Part shown: one piece after another, positions 52,170-61,196 of the stretch
Layout: the number at the start of each line of letters is the position of its first letter
How positions within the stretch are numbered: position 1 is the stretch's first letter
Assembly: GCF_017573465.1 (NCBI RefSeq)
Contig: NZ_JAGEPF010000009.1
Coordinates: forward strand, 186,001-250,000
Source of the DNA: Actinomadura violacea
GTDB taxonomy: Bacteria; Actinomycetota; Actinomycetes; Streptosporangiales; Streptosporangiaceae
Length of the DNA stretch: 64,000 bases
Reading direction: 5' to 3'
Notes under the pieces: model-generated
Database searches by the model: none
Seen by the model: only the letters and a program-made list of their open reading frames with translations
What the model was told of the DNA's origin: nothing
Translations under genes and position numbers: made by a program

Positions 52170-52415
52170 GCCAAGCAGGGCGCAGAGCACCAACCCGCAC
52201 AAGCAGGGGCGAAAGCCCAAGGGGGCAAGGGGCGAAGCCCCAAAAGAGGGCGCAGAGCAAGAACCCGCACGAACGAAAGCGATGGGCGAAGCCCGAGCCC
52301 GGGGGCGTGGGGGCTGAGCCCCCACACCGGGGGGCTCGGGGGGTCGCCCCCCGGAAAACGGCGAAGGGCCCGTGGGGAAGCGCCGAAGGCGCGACCACAC
52401 GGACCCTAGGACCCG
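52170..52415 (-). repeat. hairpin-rich repeat tail of tRNA-Met copy 2
   Basis: About 250 bases closely matching 38162-38459: two gcgcagagca units (at 52180 and 52250) instead of three, the GTGGGGGC/GCCCCCAC stem (loop TGA instead of GGA), the G-rich stem, and a GCGCC/GGCGC terminator hairpin at 52380-52392. The part 52250-52360 is almost identical to 38289-38400. Confidence 0.85.
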
Positions 52416-52489
52416 TAGCGGGGGCAGGATTTGAACCTGCGACCTCTGGGTTATGAGCCCAGCGAGCTACCGAACTGCTCCACCCCGCG
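52416..52489 (-). tRNA. initiator tRNA-fMet (CAT), copy 2
   Basis: A 74-base cloverleaf identical to copy 1, with C1/T72 unpaired, GGG/CCC in the anticodon stem and no encoded CCA. It has the same orientation as copy 1. Confidence 0.97.
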
Positions 52490-52500
52490 GTGATGACTCA

Positions 52501-52529
52501 ACTGTATTGCATGGCGGGGGTTCGGCCAA
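52501..52529 (-). promoter_or_regulatory. promoter of tRNA-fMet copy 2
   Basis: TTGGCC (-35), 17 bases, TACAGT (-10) on the minus strand. Similarity to copy 1 extends through the -10 region and then stops. Confidence 0.6.
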
Positions 52530-52538
52530 ATCGGCGGG

Positions 52539-53588
52539 TCACTTGGTGCAGGCGGGGACGGCGCCCTTGCCGGTGGTGATGGCGTTGACGGCCTGGATGG
52601 CGGTGTGGAGGGTGTCGGCGCGGACGAGGCGGAGGCCGGCGGGGCGGGCGCCGGCGGCTTCGGAGCAGTTCTTGGCGGGGGTGAGGAAGACGGTGGCGCC
52701 GGCGCGGCGGGCGGCGATCATCTTCTGCTGGATGCCGCCGATGGGGCTGACCTGGCCGTCGGGGTCGATCTCGCCGGTGCCGGCGATGAACTTGCCGGCG
52801 CTGAGGGGGCCGGGGGTGAGCTTGTCGTAGATGGCGAGGGCGAACATGAGGCCGGCGCTGGGGCCGCCGATGTCGCCGACGCTGATGTCGATCTTGAAGG
52901 GGAACTTGTACTGGTCGCCGAGGACGACGCCGACGACGGCGCGCTTGCCGGTGGGGTCGGCGACGGTGGTGAGGGTCTCGGTGGTCTGCTTGCCGCCGCG
53001 CTGGACGGTGAGGGAGACCTTGTCGCCGATCTTGCGCTTGGCCATGCTGCCGGTGACCTGGGCGGTGCTGGTGACCTTGGTGCCGTCGAGGGCGGTGACC
53101 TGGTCGCCGGGCTGGAGCTTGCCGTCGGCGGGGCGGCCCTTCTGGACGCCCTGGACGAGCACCTGGGTCTGCAGGGGGACGCCGAGTTCGTGCAGGGCGG
53201 CGGCTTTGGCGCTCTGCTGGGAGTCCTGCATCTGGCGGGTGTTCTCCTGGTCGACCTGCTTCTGGCTCTCGTCCTTGGGGAAGTAGAGCTCCTCGGGGAC
53301 GATCGCGGTGTCGTGGTCGAGCCAGCCGCGCAGGGCGGTGAGGAGGTCGATGCGCCCGCCGGGGCCGCCGCGGTAGGTGACGGTGGTGAAGTTGAGGTGT
53401 CCCTCGTCGGGGTAGGTCTTGCGGCCGTCGATGGTGATGACCTGCTGACCCTTCTCGTTGGTGCCGAGGGTGTTGCTCGTCGGGCCGGGCATCAGCGCGA
53501 TGTAGGGCACCGGCATGAGGGAGCCGACGAGGGCCAGCGCGAGGACGAGGACGCTCGCGACGGTGAGCGTGGCGGCACGACGAGACAT
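52539..53588 (-). CDS. PDZ-domain Lon-like (S16) membrane protease
   Basis: A 349-residue protein with one N-terminal membrane helix (SVLVLALALVGSLMPVPYIA), a PDZ domain near 125-215 (GRPADGKLQPGDQVTALDGT), and an S16 peptidase domain. The catalytic pair is Ser244 (GGPSAGLMFAL) and Lys289 (IGGIQQKMIAAR). It lacks the Lon AAA+ ATPase part, as in the YlbL family. It acts on the outer face of the membrane. It stands before moaE on the same strand with a 28-base gap. Confidence 0.92.
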   Translation of the reverse strand: MSRRAATLTVASVLVLALALVGSLMPVPYIALMPGPTSNTLGTNEKGQQVITIDGRKTYPDEGHLNFTTVTYRGGPGGRIDLLTALRGWLDHDTAIVPEELYFPKDESQKQVDQENTRQMQDSQQSAKAAALHELGVPLQTQVLVQGVQKGRPADGKLQPGDQVTALDGTKVTSTAQVTGSMAKRKIGDKVSLTVQRGGKQTTETLTTVADPTGKRAVVGVVLGDQYKFPFKIDISVGDIGGPSAGLMFALAIYDKLTPGPLSAGKFIAGTGEIDPDGQVSPIGGIQQKMIAARRAGATVFLTPAKNCSEAAGARPAGLRLVRADTLHTAIQAVNAITTGKGAVPACTK

Positions 53589-53616
53589 GGTCGGAACTCT
53601 ATGCGGACCGGGGGGC

Positions 53617-54063
53617 TCAGCAGGCCCCGACCCACTCGTCGGCGCCGTCGGCGAAGGTCTGGTGCTTCCAGATGGGCACCTGGGCCTTGAGGTCGTCGAT
53701 CAGGCGGCGGCAGGCGTCGAAGGCTTCGGCGCGGTGGGGGCAGGACGCGGCGACGACGACGGCGAGGTCGCCGATGGCCAGGTCGCCGACGCGGTGGACG
53801 GCGGCGAGGGCGCGGACGGGGAAGTCGGCGGCGACCTTCTCCATGACGGCGAGGAGTTCGCGCTGGACGGTGGGGTGGGCACTGTAGGACAGGGCGCTGA
53901 CGTCGCGGGCGTGGTCGTGGTCGCGGACGGTGCCGACGAACAGCGCGACGCCGCCGGCGGCGGGGTCGCCGACGGCGGCGAACACCTCGTCGACGGACAG
54001 GGGGGTGTCGCGGATCTCGGCGAGCCGGATGACGTTCCCGGCGGCGGCGCTGTCTTCGCTCAC
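53617..54063 (-). CDS. moaE: molybdopterin synthase catalytic subunit MoaE
   Basis: A 148-residue protein with FVGTVRDHDHARDV near 43, HRVGDLAIGD near 91, ASCPHRAEAFDACR near 107 and the catalytic PIWKHQTF near 131. With MoaD it converts cyclic pyranopterin monophosphate to molybdopterin. GTG 54063 is the likely start; a longer frame to 54156 adds Ala/Arg-rich read-through. No moaD or other cofactor gene is beside it. Confidence 0.93.
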   Translation of the reverse strand: MSEDSAAAGNVIRLAEIRDTPLSVDEVFAAVGDPAAGGVALFVGTVRDHDHARDVSALSYSAHPTVQRELLAVMEKVAADFPVRALAAVHRVGDLAIGDLAVVVAASCPHRAEAFDACRRLIDDLKAQVPIWKHQTFADGADEWVGAC

Positions 54064-54193
54064 GTCCTGCAATCTACCTTTCTCCGGCGCCGCGGCCGGT
54101 GCCGAGTCCCGCCGATTCCGACCGGGCACCCGGCCGCCGGGGCCGGCACCGGCCACACCGGGCGGCGCCGCCGCGCCGCCGCCGTCCGCCGGG

Positions 54194-54733
54194 CTAGTGC
54201 GCGGCGCCGGGCTCGTCGGGGTCGAAGGTGGCGGCGAGGGCCTCGGCGAGAGCGGGGACGAGGTCGGGCCCGGCGAGGACCTCGTCGTCGGCGGCGTGGC
54301 GGCGCAGCCGCAGCGCGGAGTGCCGGGCGCCGTCCCGCAGCACTCCGACGATCATCCGGACGTCCTCGCGGTCGGGGTGGTTCGCCGCGTACTCGGCGGC
54401 CTCCGCCTCGCCCTCGGGGATCTCCTCCTCGGCCTCGGGGGGCAGCACGACCCGCTCGATCACCAGGGCGCAGCCCTCGACGGTGTCGGGCCAGGCGATG
54501 GCGGCGAGGGCGTCCTCGACGGCCGCCTTGTCGGGGAGGGCGGGCTGCTCCAGGGCGGCGAGGGTGTCGGCGTCGGGGGGCAGGCCGAGCTGGTCGGCGA
54601 GTTCGGGCTCGGCGCGGCGCAGCTCGGTGCTGCGGACGAGGGCGTAGAGGCGGGGCGCGGAGTCCCAGCCCTCCTGCGCGGAGTGGCGTTCGAGGTCCAG
54701 CACGACTTCTTCCAGAAGGCTCACGGGCCCCAT
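54194..54733 (-). CDS. PPA1309-family protein
   Basis: A 179-residue acidic protein of the actinobacterial PPA1309 family, with SLLEEVVLDLERH near 5, GWDSAPRLYALVRS near 22, PDTVEGCALVIERVVLPP near 81, and DVRMIVGVLRDGARHSALRL near 123. No function is known. It diverges from the UPF0182 gene, an arrangement often seen in actinomycetes. Confidence 0.88.
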   Translation of the reverse strand: MGPVSLLEEVVLDLERHSAQEGWDSAPRLYALVRSTELRRAEPELADQLGLPPDADTLAALEQPALPDKAAVEDALAAIAWPDTVEGCALVIERVVLPPEAEEEIPEGEAEAAEYAANHPDREDVRMIVGVLRDGARHSALRLRRHAADDEVLAGPDLVPALAEALAATFDPDEPGAAH

Positions 54734-54843
54734 CTTTCCCCGTCCGGGGCCCGGGAAATGCGGGAACCCCGGGGGTAGTCGGTAAGTTGCTTAGACAGCA
54801 CCGGCCGGCGGCCGGTGGGCCGCGATCTCGATCGGAGGGGCAA

Positions 54844-57783
54844 TTGGCCTTCCGGACTCCCGGTTCGGCGCGCCGGTTCGGCGCCGGCCGCACCCGGCTG
54901 ATGCTGCCGGTACTGCTGGCGCTGGCGTTCCTGCTGGTCGCTTTCCTGGTCTTCACCGCGGTCTACACGAATCTGCTGTGGTACCGCTCGGTGGGCTTCT
55001 CGAAGGTCTACACGACGCAGTTGCGCGCCGAAGCCGTGCTGTTCTTCGGGTCCGGGCTGGTGATGTCGCTGGTCGTGGGCGCGAACGTGGTGGTGGCCTA
55101 CCGGCTGCGCCCGGCGTACCGGCCGCTGTCGGTGGAGCAGCAGGGGCTGGAGCGGTACCGGTCGGTGATCGATCCGCGCAGGCGGCTGGTCTCGTCCGGG
55201 CTGCTGGCGCTGCTGGGCGTGCTGACGGGGTCGTCGGTGGCGGGCCAATGGCAGGTGTGGCTGGCGTTCCTGAACCGCACGCCGTTCGGTGTGAAGGACC
55301 CGCAGTTCCACAAGGACGTGTCGTTCTACGTCTTCACCTATCCGTTCCTGCGGCTGGTACTGGGCGTGGTGTTCGCGACGGTGATCCTGTCGTTCCTGGC
55401 CGCGGTGATGGTGCATTACCTGTACGGCGGGCTGCGGCTTCAGGGGCCGGGCGACAAGGCGAGCCCGCCCGCGCGCGCGCATCTGTCGGTCCTGGTGGGG
55501 CTTTTCGTGCTGCTGAAGGCGGTCGCGTACTGGCTGGACCGCTACGGGCTCGTCCATTCGGAGCGGGGCGTGACGACGGGCGCGTCCTATACGGACGTGA
55601 ACGCGCTGCTACCGGCCAAGACGATCCTGGCCGTCATAGCGCTGCTGTGCGCGGTGATGTTCTTCAGCAACCTGCTGCGGCGCGGCATGATGCTGCCGGG
55701 CGTGGGCTTCACGCTGCTGGTGCTGTCGGCGATCCTGCTGGGCGGCGTGTACCCGCTGCTGATCCAGCAGTTCCAGGTGAAGCCCGACGAGCTGGCCAAG
55801 GAACGCAGGTACATCGAGCGCAACATCGACTTCACGCGGCGCGCGTACGGGGTGGGCGGCGCCCAGGTCGTTCCCTACGGGTCGGCGCCGGTGAGCGACC
55901 CGAAGCAGCTGCAGGCCGAGGCTAACGACCTCGGCGGCGTCCGCGTCCTCGACCCGAACGTGGTGGGCCCGACGTTCGAGCAGCTGCAGCGGATCCGGCC
56001 GTTCTACAAGTTCCCCGACACCCTGGACGTCGACCGGTACCCGGTGGACGGCAAGACCACCGACACGGTGGTGGCGCTGCGGGAGCTGTCGGGCGCGCCG
56101 TCGGGTCAGCGCAGCTGGGTGAAGGACCGGATGGTCTACACGCACGGCTACGGGTTCGTGTCGGCGTACGGCGACCAGATGGCGCAGGGCGGCAACCCCG
56201 ACTTCATCACCCGCGACATGCCGGCCTCCGCCGGCCGGCAGATCCAGGTGGCCAAGCCGGAGATCTACTTCGGCGAGCGGTCGCCGCGCTACTCGGTGGT
56301 CGGCGGGAAGGGCCAGCGGGAGCTGGACTACCCCGACAACAGCCCGGACGACGGCCAGCAGAGCAACACCTACCACGGCAACGGCGGCGTCCCGATCGAC
56401 TCGTTCTTCCACAAGCTGCTGTACTCGGCGAAGTTCCAGGACAAGAACCTGCTGCTGTCCGGCGCGATCAAGCAGGACGCGCAGCTCCTCTACGACCGGT
56501 CGCCGCGCGACCGGGTGCACAAGGCGGCGCCGTGGCTGACGCTGGACGGCGACCCGTACCCGGCGGTCGTGCAGGGCCGCATCCTGTGGATCGTGGACGG
56601 CTACACCACGTCCGGCGGCTACCCGTACTCGGAGCAGACGAGCCTGGGCGAGGCGACCCGCGACACCATCACCGACACGCGCTCGTCGGTGGCGCGGCAG
56701 GCCAACGACCACATCAACTACATGCGGAACTCGGTGAAGGCGACGGTGGACGCCTACAGCGGCGCCGTGCACCTGTACCAGTGGGACACCGAGGACCCGA
56801 TCCTCAAGACGTGGATGAAGGTGTTCCCGAACACCGTCGAGAAGAAGTCGAGCATCAACAACGACCTGATGGCGCACTTCCGCTACCCGCAGGACCTGTT
56901 CAAGGTCCAGCGGCAGATCCTCACCAAGTACCACGTGACGGACCCGTCCGCGTTCTACAACGGCGAGGGCTTCTGGCAGGTGCCGCAGGACCCGACGACC
57001 CGAGGCCGGCTGCAGCCGCCGTACTACCAGAGCCTGAAGATGCCGGCGCCGTTCGGCGGCCCGGCCGCCTTCTCGCTCACGACCGTGTTCAACCCGCGCG
57101 GCAACCCGCAGCTGGCCGCGTTCATGGCGGTCGACTCCGATCCGTCCAGCAAGAACTACGGGCGGATCCAGATCCTGCAGATGCCGCGGGACGCGCAGCC
57201 GCCCGGCCCGGGCCAGGTGCAGAACTCGTTCGAGACGGACGGGCAGGTGAAGGGCGACCTGTTCGCGCTGAGACAGGGCGGGACGAAGACCGTCGCGGGG
57301 AACCTGCTGACGATCCCGTTCGGCGGGAGCCTGCTGTACGTCGAGCCGATGTACACCAAGGCGTCCGGCGGGAAGGAGCAGCAGCCGTACCCGCTGCTCG
57401 GCAAGGTGCTGGTGCAGTACGGCACCCGGATCGCGGCGGCGGGCACGTTCGAGGACGCGCTGAAGCAGGTCCTCGGCGGGACGGGCGCGCCCGCGGTGAC
57501 GGGGTCCGGCTCGGGGGACGGCCGGCTGACCCCGCAGGAGCAGCAGGCGATCAACGACCTCCAGAAGGCCGTGACCGACTACGAGAAGGCCCAGCAGAAG
57601 AACGACTACACCGGCATGGGCGACGCCTGGAAGCGGATCAAGCGGGCGCAGGAGGCGCTGTCGGCGGCGCAGCAGGCCAACGCCAAGAAGCCGGCGCCGT
57701 CCGCGACGCCGACCCCGGACGCGACGGCCTCACCGCCCGCGACCCCGTCCCCGTCCGGCCCCGCCGAGGTCTCCACCGGCTGA
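54844..57783 (+). CDS. UPF0182-family large membrane protein
   Basis: A 979-residue protein starting at TTG 54844, which has GGAGG 6 bases upstream; no better start exists. About seven membrane helices lie in residues 15-310 (LMLPVLLALAFLLVAFLVF and so on). A very large extracytoplasmic part follows (310-890), and a C-terminal acidic/Pro-rich tail contains a helical LTPQEQQAINDLQKAVTDYE segment. UPF0182 proteins are conserved across actinobacteria and their role is unknown; cell-envelope work is a fair guess. Confidence 0.95.
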   Translation: MAFRTPGSARRFGAGRTRLMLPVLLALAFLLVAFLVFTAVYTNLLWYRSVGFSKVYTTQLRAEAVLFFGSGLVMSLVVGANVVVAYRLRPAYRPLSVEQQGLERYRSVIDPRRRLVSSGLLALLGVLTGSSVAGQWQVWLAFLNRTPFGVKDPQFHKDVSFYVFTYPFLRLVLGVVFATVILSFLAAVMVHYLYGGLRLQGPGDKASPPARAHLSVLVGLFVLLKAVAYWLDRYGLVHSERGVTTGASYTDVNALLPAKTILAVIALLCAVMFFSNLLRRGMMLPGVGFTLLVLSAILLGGVYPLLIQQFQVKPDELAKERRYIERNIDFTRRAYGVGGAQVVPYGSAPVSDPKQLQAEANDLGGVRVLDPNVVGPTFEQLQRIRPFYKFPDTLDVDRYPVDGKTTDTVVALRELSGAPSGQRSWVKDRMVYTHGYGFVSAYGDQMAQGGNPDFITRDMPASAGRQIQVAKPEIYFGERSPRYSVVGGKGQRELDYPDNSPDDGQQSNTYHGNGGVPIDSFFHKLLYSAKFQDKNLLLSGAIKQDAQLLYDRSPRDRVHKAAPWLTLDGDPYPAVVQGRILWIVDGYTTSGGYPYSEQTSLGEATRDTITDTRSSVARQANDHINYMRNSVKATVDAYSGAVHLYQWDTEDPILKTWMKVFPNTVEKKSSINNDLMAHFRYPQDLFKVQRQILTKYHVTDPSAFYNGEGFWQVPQDPTTRGRLQPPYYQSLKMPAPFGGPAAFSLTTVFNPRGNPQLAAFMAVDSDPSSKNYGRIQILQMPRDAQPPGPGQVQNSFETDGQVKGDLFALRQGGTKTVAGNLLTIPFGGSLLYVEPMYTKASGGKEQQPYPLLGKVLVQYGTRIAAAGTFEDALKQVLGGTGAPAVTGSGSGDGRLTPQEQQAINDLQKAVTDYEKAQQKNDYTGMGDAWKRIKRAQEALSAAQQANAKKPAPSATPTPDATASPPATPSPSGPAEVSTG

Positions 57784-57853
57784 CGCCCCCGCCGCCGGAC
57801 GCCCGCGCGCCCGGCGGCGGTCCGGCATCACGTCCGGGCCGCCCAGTCGCGGT

Positions 57854-58936
57854 TCAGCGGCGGCGCTTGCGGGCGCGGCGGATCGCGGCGGCGGCGCCGA
57901 TCGCGGCGACGGTCGCGCCGGCCGCGGTCGCCATCGTGGCCTCCTTGCCGCCGACGCGGCGCCCGACCACGGCGTGCCGCCCGGCGGTCTCCTCCATCAC
58001 CGCGCGCAGCGCGGCGGCGTTGTCGTGGCCCGGCTTCCAGCCCGCCGCGCGCAGCCGCGCGCAGTCGACCACCCACGGGTAGGCGACGTAGTGCAGTTCG
58101 GTGGCGGGCGCCGGGGTCATGCCGAGGCGGTGCAGCCGCTGCGCCATCCCGAACGTCAGCGCGGCGGGCAGCTCGAAGCTGCGCTTGCCGGTGATCTCGG
58201 TGACCTCCTCGGGGCCGAGCCAGCCCTCGCAGCCGACCGCGACCGGCCCGGTGATCTCGTCGGCGACGACCAGCTCCAGCGCGGACGCGAGGTCCTCGAT
58301 GTGGCAGAACTGCCAGCCGGGCGTGCTGCCCTTCACCGACAGCAGCCGGGGCGCCTCGAAATGCCGGGTGACCACCGTGTCCACGCCGGGCCCGACCAGC
58401 GCGGCGGGCCGCACGACGGTGATCTCCAGGCCCGGGTGGGTGAGCGGCGCGGTGGCGGCCAGCTCCTCCATCTCCAGGTAGTCGCCCGCGATGCTGACGT
58501 TGGCCTCGGCGAGCAGCGGCGCGTCCTCGGGCAGCGGGACCTCGTTGCCGGGCCCGGCGCCGTACACCATGGCGCTGGTGACCAGCACCACCCGGCGGAC
58601 CCGGGCCGCCGCGGCGGCGGTGACGACGGTCTGCGCGCCGCGCACGTTGTGGGTGCGGCGCTCCTTGGCGCCGACGTCCGGGGAGTGCTCGACGTCCAGG
58701 TTGACGATCACGTCGACGTCGGAGAGCCGGTTGGACAGCAGCGGGTCGCGGATGTCGACGACACGCCACGTGGCGCCGGTCACGTCGCCGCGGTGCCCGT
58801 CGATGGCGACGACCTTGCGGATGTCTTCCCGTTCGGCGAGCCGGGCGGCCAGCAGCCGTCCCGCCCCGGAGGCCGCGCCGGTGACGGCGACGACCGGAGC
58901 CTTGCTACGCCGAGGGCGAACCTTGCCCGTTGCCAC
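57854..58936 (-). CDS. atypical NAD-dependent epimerase/dehydratase-like SDR
   Basis: A 360-residue extended SDR with VTGAASGAGRLLAARL at 18-33 and VLVTSAMVYGAG near 117. The catalytic YxxxK is altered: the matching segment reads DYLEMEEL, with Glu in place of Lys. The final 35 residues form a hydrophobic Ala/Gly helix ending in RRARKRRR, perhaps a membrane anchor. It may bind a nucleotide without the usual catalysis. The GTG start at 58936 follows an AAGGGGG stretch. It diverges from the metalloprotease gene. Confidence 0.85.
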   Translation of the reverse strand: MATGKVRPRRSKAPVVAVTGAASGAGRLLAARLAEREDIRKVVAIDGHRGDVTGATWRVVDIRDPLLSNRLSDVDVIVNLDVEHSPDVGAKERRTHNVRGAQTVVTAAAAARVRRVVLVTSAMVYGAGPGNEVPLPEDAPLLAEANVSIAGDYLEMEELAATAPLTHPGLEITVVRPAALVGPGVDTVVTRHFEAPRLLSVKGSTPGWQFCHIEDLASALELVVADEITGPVAVGCEGWLGPEEVTEITGKRSFELPAALTFGMAQRLHRLGMTPAPATELHYVAYPWVVDCARLRAAGWKPGHDNAAALRAVMEETAGRHAVVGRRVGGKEATMATAAGATVAAIGAAAAIRRARKRRR

Positions 58937-59025
58937 GGAGGTGCCCCCTTCCTTGAGTACGCGACCTCGCCGGGACCGGCTAACGTTGCGGATATGAGCC
59001 CATCATGCATCCCAGGGGCGAACCG

Positions 59026-60444
59026 ATGAGTGACACTCCCTTCGGCTTCAACCGTCCCGGCGACGGAGACGACGATCGTCCCCAGGATCCATTCAAGGGC
59101 ATGGGCGGCGACATGGCGCAGTTCGCCGACATGCTGCACCGGTTCGCGGACATGATCGGCGCGCAGGGGCAGGGCGGCGCGTCCGGCGGCCCGCTGAACT
59201 GGGACCTGGCCAAGAACATCGCCCGCCACCAGGTGGTCGAGCAGGGCGACCCGTCGATCGTGGACGCCGAGCGGCGCCAGGTCGAGGAGGCGCTGCGGCT
59301 CGCCGACCTGTGGCTGGACGAGGGCACGACGCTGCCCGCCGGCATCCGGTCGCCGAAGGCGTGGAGCCGGTCGGAGTGGATCGAGCAGACGCTGCCGGTG
59401 TGGGCGAAGGTCTGCGACCCGATCGCGTCCCGCATGGTCGAGTCGATGGGCGGCGCGCTCGGCGGCGCCGGCGAGATGCCCGCCGAGATGCAGGCGATGG
59501 CCGGCCCGCTGATCGGGATGGTCAAGCAGATGGCGGGCGCGATGGTCGGCGGCCAGGCCGGGCAGGCGCTCGGCGCGCTGGCCCGCGAGGTGACCGGCTC
59601 GGCCGACGTGGGGCTGCCGCTGGCGCCCGACGGCGTCGGCGCGCTGCTGCCCGCCGGGGTCGAGGCGTTCGGCTCGGGCCTGGAGGTCTCCGACGACGAG
59701 GTCCGGCTGTACCTGGCGCTGCGGGAGGCCGCGCACCAGCGGCTGTTCGCGCACGTCCCGTGGCTGCGCGCGCACCTGCTCGGCGCCGTCGAGGAGTACG
59801 CGCGGGGCATCACCGTCGACCTGTCGGGCATCGAGCAGGCCGTGCAGGGGCTCGACCTGAGCAACCCGGAGGCGATCCAGGAGGCGCTGGGCGGCGAGAT
59901 CCAGCTGCAGCCGGAGGAGACGCCCCGGCAGAAGGCGGCGCTGGCCCGGCTGGAGACCACGCTCGCGCTGGTCGAGGGCTGGGTCGACACGGTGGTCAAC
60001 GAGGTGGCGCAGGGCCGGCTCCCGGGCTCGGTGAAGCTGGCCGAGGCGGTGCGGCGGCGCCGCGCGACGGGCGGCCCGGCGGAGCGGACGTTCGCGACGC
60101 TGGTCGGCCTGGAGCTGCGGCCGCGGCGGCTGCGCGAGGCGGCGGCGCTGTGGCGGACGCTGACGGAGGTGCGGGGCGCGGAGGGCCGCGACGCGGTCTG
60201 GGAGCACCCCGACCTGCTGCCGACGGCCGACGACCTCGACGACCCGGACGGCTTCGTGCACGGCCGGGAGATCGAGGGGCTGTCCGACCTCGACCTGACC
60301 AACCTGACCACGGCGGCCGAGGAGGACGCGCCCGCGGACTCCGGCGAGAAGCCCGATGACAAGCCCGGGGACGAGCCGGACGGCAAGCCCGACGACCCCG
60401 GCGAGGGCGGCGCCGGGCCGGGCGGCGAGGGGCCGCGGTCGTGA
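59026..60444 (+). CDS. zinc-dependent metalloprotease, DUF2342 family
   Basis: A 472-residue protein of the actinobacterial DUF2342 family, with LNWDLAKNIARHQV near 60, RLADLWLDEGTTLP near 93, LREAAHQRLFAHVPWLR near 236 (the metal-binding AAHxRLF helix), EGWVDTVV near 316 and an [21 protein letters not shown] segment near 338. The C-terminal 60 residues are acidic, low-complexity KPDDKPGDEPDG-type sequence. Proteolysis is by family name only. ATG 59026 is preferred over 59005 because homologues begin MSDxPFGF. Confidence 0.9.
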   Translation: MSDTPFGFNRPGDGDDDRPQDPFKGMGGDMAQFADMLHRFADMIGAQGQGGASGGPLNWDLAKNIARHQVVEQGDPSIVDAERRQVEEALRLADLWLDEGTTLPAGIRSPKAWSRSEWIEQTLPVWAKVCDPIASRMVESMGGALGGAGEMPAEMQAMAGPLIGMVKQMAGAMVGGQAGQALGALAREVTGSADVGLPLAPDGVGALLPAGVEAFGSGLEVSDDEVRLYLALREAAHQRLFAHVPWLRAHLLGAVEEYARGITVDLSGIEQAVQGLDLSNPEAIQEALGGEIQLQPEETPRQKAALARLETTLALVEGWVDTVVNEVAQGRLPGSVKLAEAVRRRRATGGPAERTFATLVGLELRPRRLREAAALWRTLTEVRGAEGRDAVWEHPDLLPTADDLDDPDGFVHGREIEGLSDLDLTNLTTAAEEDAPADSGEKPDDKPGDEPDGKPDDPGEGGAGPGGEGPRS

Positions 60445-60629
60445 GCGGGACGCGCGTCCCGCACGGCGCGTCCCGGGTGAACGGCTGCCGGTACGAGCCG
60501 GGGTCGTCCACGAACGTGATCCGGCGGCGGGTCGCGCGGGAGAGCCTGTGCTGGCAGCGGCCCGTCGACCAGGAGCGGCGCCGCCGGCATCCGGCCAGCT
60601 CGCCCTACGCGCGCGCCAACCGGACGTGA
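60441..60629 (+). CDS. possible small basic protein, 62 aa, coupled to both neighbours
   Basis: The frame begins at GTG 60441, overlapping the metalloprotease stop (GTGA), and ends at TGA 60629, overlapping the GTG start of the Nudix gene in the same way. A GAGGGG lies 9 bases upstream. The peptide is Arg-rich (VIRRRVARES, DQERRRRHP), with two Cys and no membrane helix. I do not recognise it. The double coupling argues for a real gene; the high-GC frame could also arise by chance. Confidence 0.4.
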   Translation: MSGTRVPHGASRVNGCRYEPGSSTNVIRRRVARESLCWQRPVDQERRRRHPASSPYARANRT

Positions 60630-61183
60630 CGGCACCGCCCGCGGCGGCGCCCCTGTACGCCGACGCCTTCGAGGCGCTGTCGTCGTGGACGGCGCCGGAT
60701 CCGGAGCAGGATCGGCTGCGGCGGGAGTTCCTGCGGCATCTGGAGGGGCATCCGGCGGACGGGGTGTGGCGGGAGTGCGCCGACGGGCACATCACGGCCA
60801 GCGCGGCGGTGCTCGACGCGTCCCGGTCCCGCGTCCTGCTGACGCTGCATTCCAAGGTCAAGGCGTGGCTGCAGCTCGGCGGGCACTGCGAGTCCGGTGA
60901 CGCGACGCTGGCGGGCGCGGCGCTGCGGGAGGCGACGGAGGAGTCCGGCATCCCGGGCCTGCGGCCGCTGCCGGGGCCCGTCCAGCTGGACCGGCACCGG
61001 GTGCGCTGCCACCCGGAGGGCACGTGGCATCTGGACGTCCAGTACGTGATGATCGCGCCGGAGGGCGCCCGGCACGTGGTGTCGGACGAGTCGGACGATC
61101 TGGCCTGGTTCCCCGTGGACGCTCTGCCCGCGGACGCCGACGACGCCCTCCGCCGCCTGGTCGCCCGCGCGGTCGGCCGCTAG
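60626..61183 (+). CDS. Nudix hydrolase
   Basis: A 185-residue Nudix protein. The Nudix box is at about 89-114 (LGGHCESGDATLAGAALREA, then TEESGI). It should cleave a nucleoside diphosphate linked to another group; the substrate is unknown. GTG 60626 gives an N-terminus MTAPPAAAPLYADAFEAL and overlaps the stop of the small ORF before it. A longer in-frame opening to 60356 is read-through. Confidence 0.88.
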   Translation: MTAPPAAAPLYADAFEALSSWTAPDPEQDRLRREFLRHLEGHPADGVWRECADGHITASAAVLDASRSRVLLTLHSKVKAWLQLGGHCESGDATLAGAALREATEESGIPGLRPLPGPVQLDRHRVRCHPEGTWHLDVQYVMIAPEGARHVVSDESDDLAWFPVDALPADADDALRRLVARAVGR

Positions 61184-61196
61184 TCCGGGGCCCGGA

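Noticed and set aside
38460-52489. tRNA-bounded genomic island or integrated element
   Set aside because: Two tRNA copies suggested att sites, but no integrase, relaxase or phage gene is present and both tRNAs are complete with own promoters. Kept only as a recombination-prone segment.
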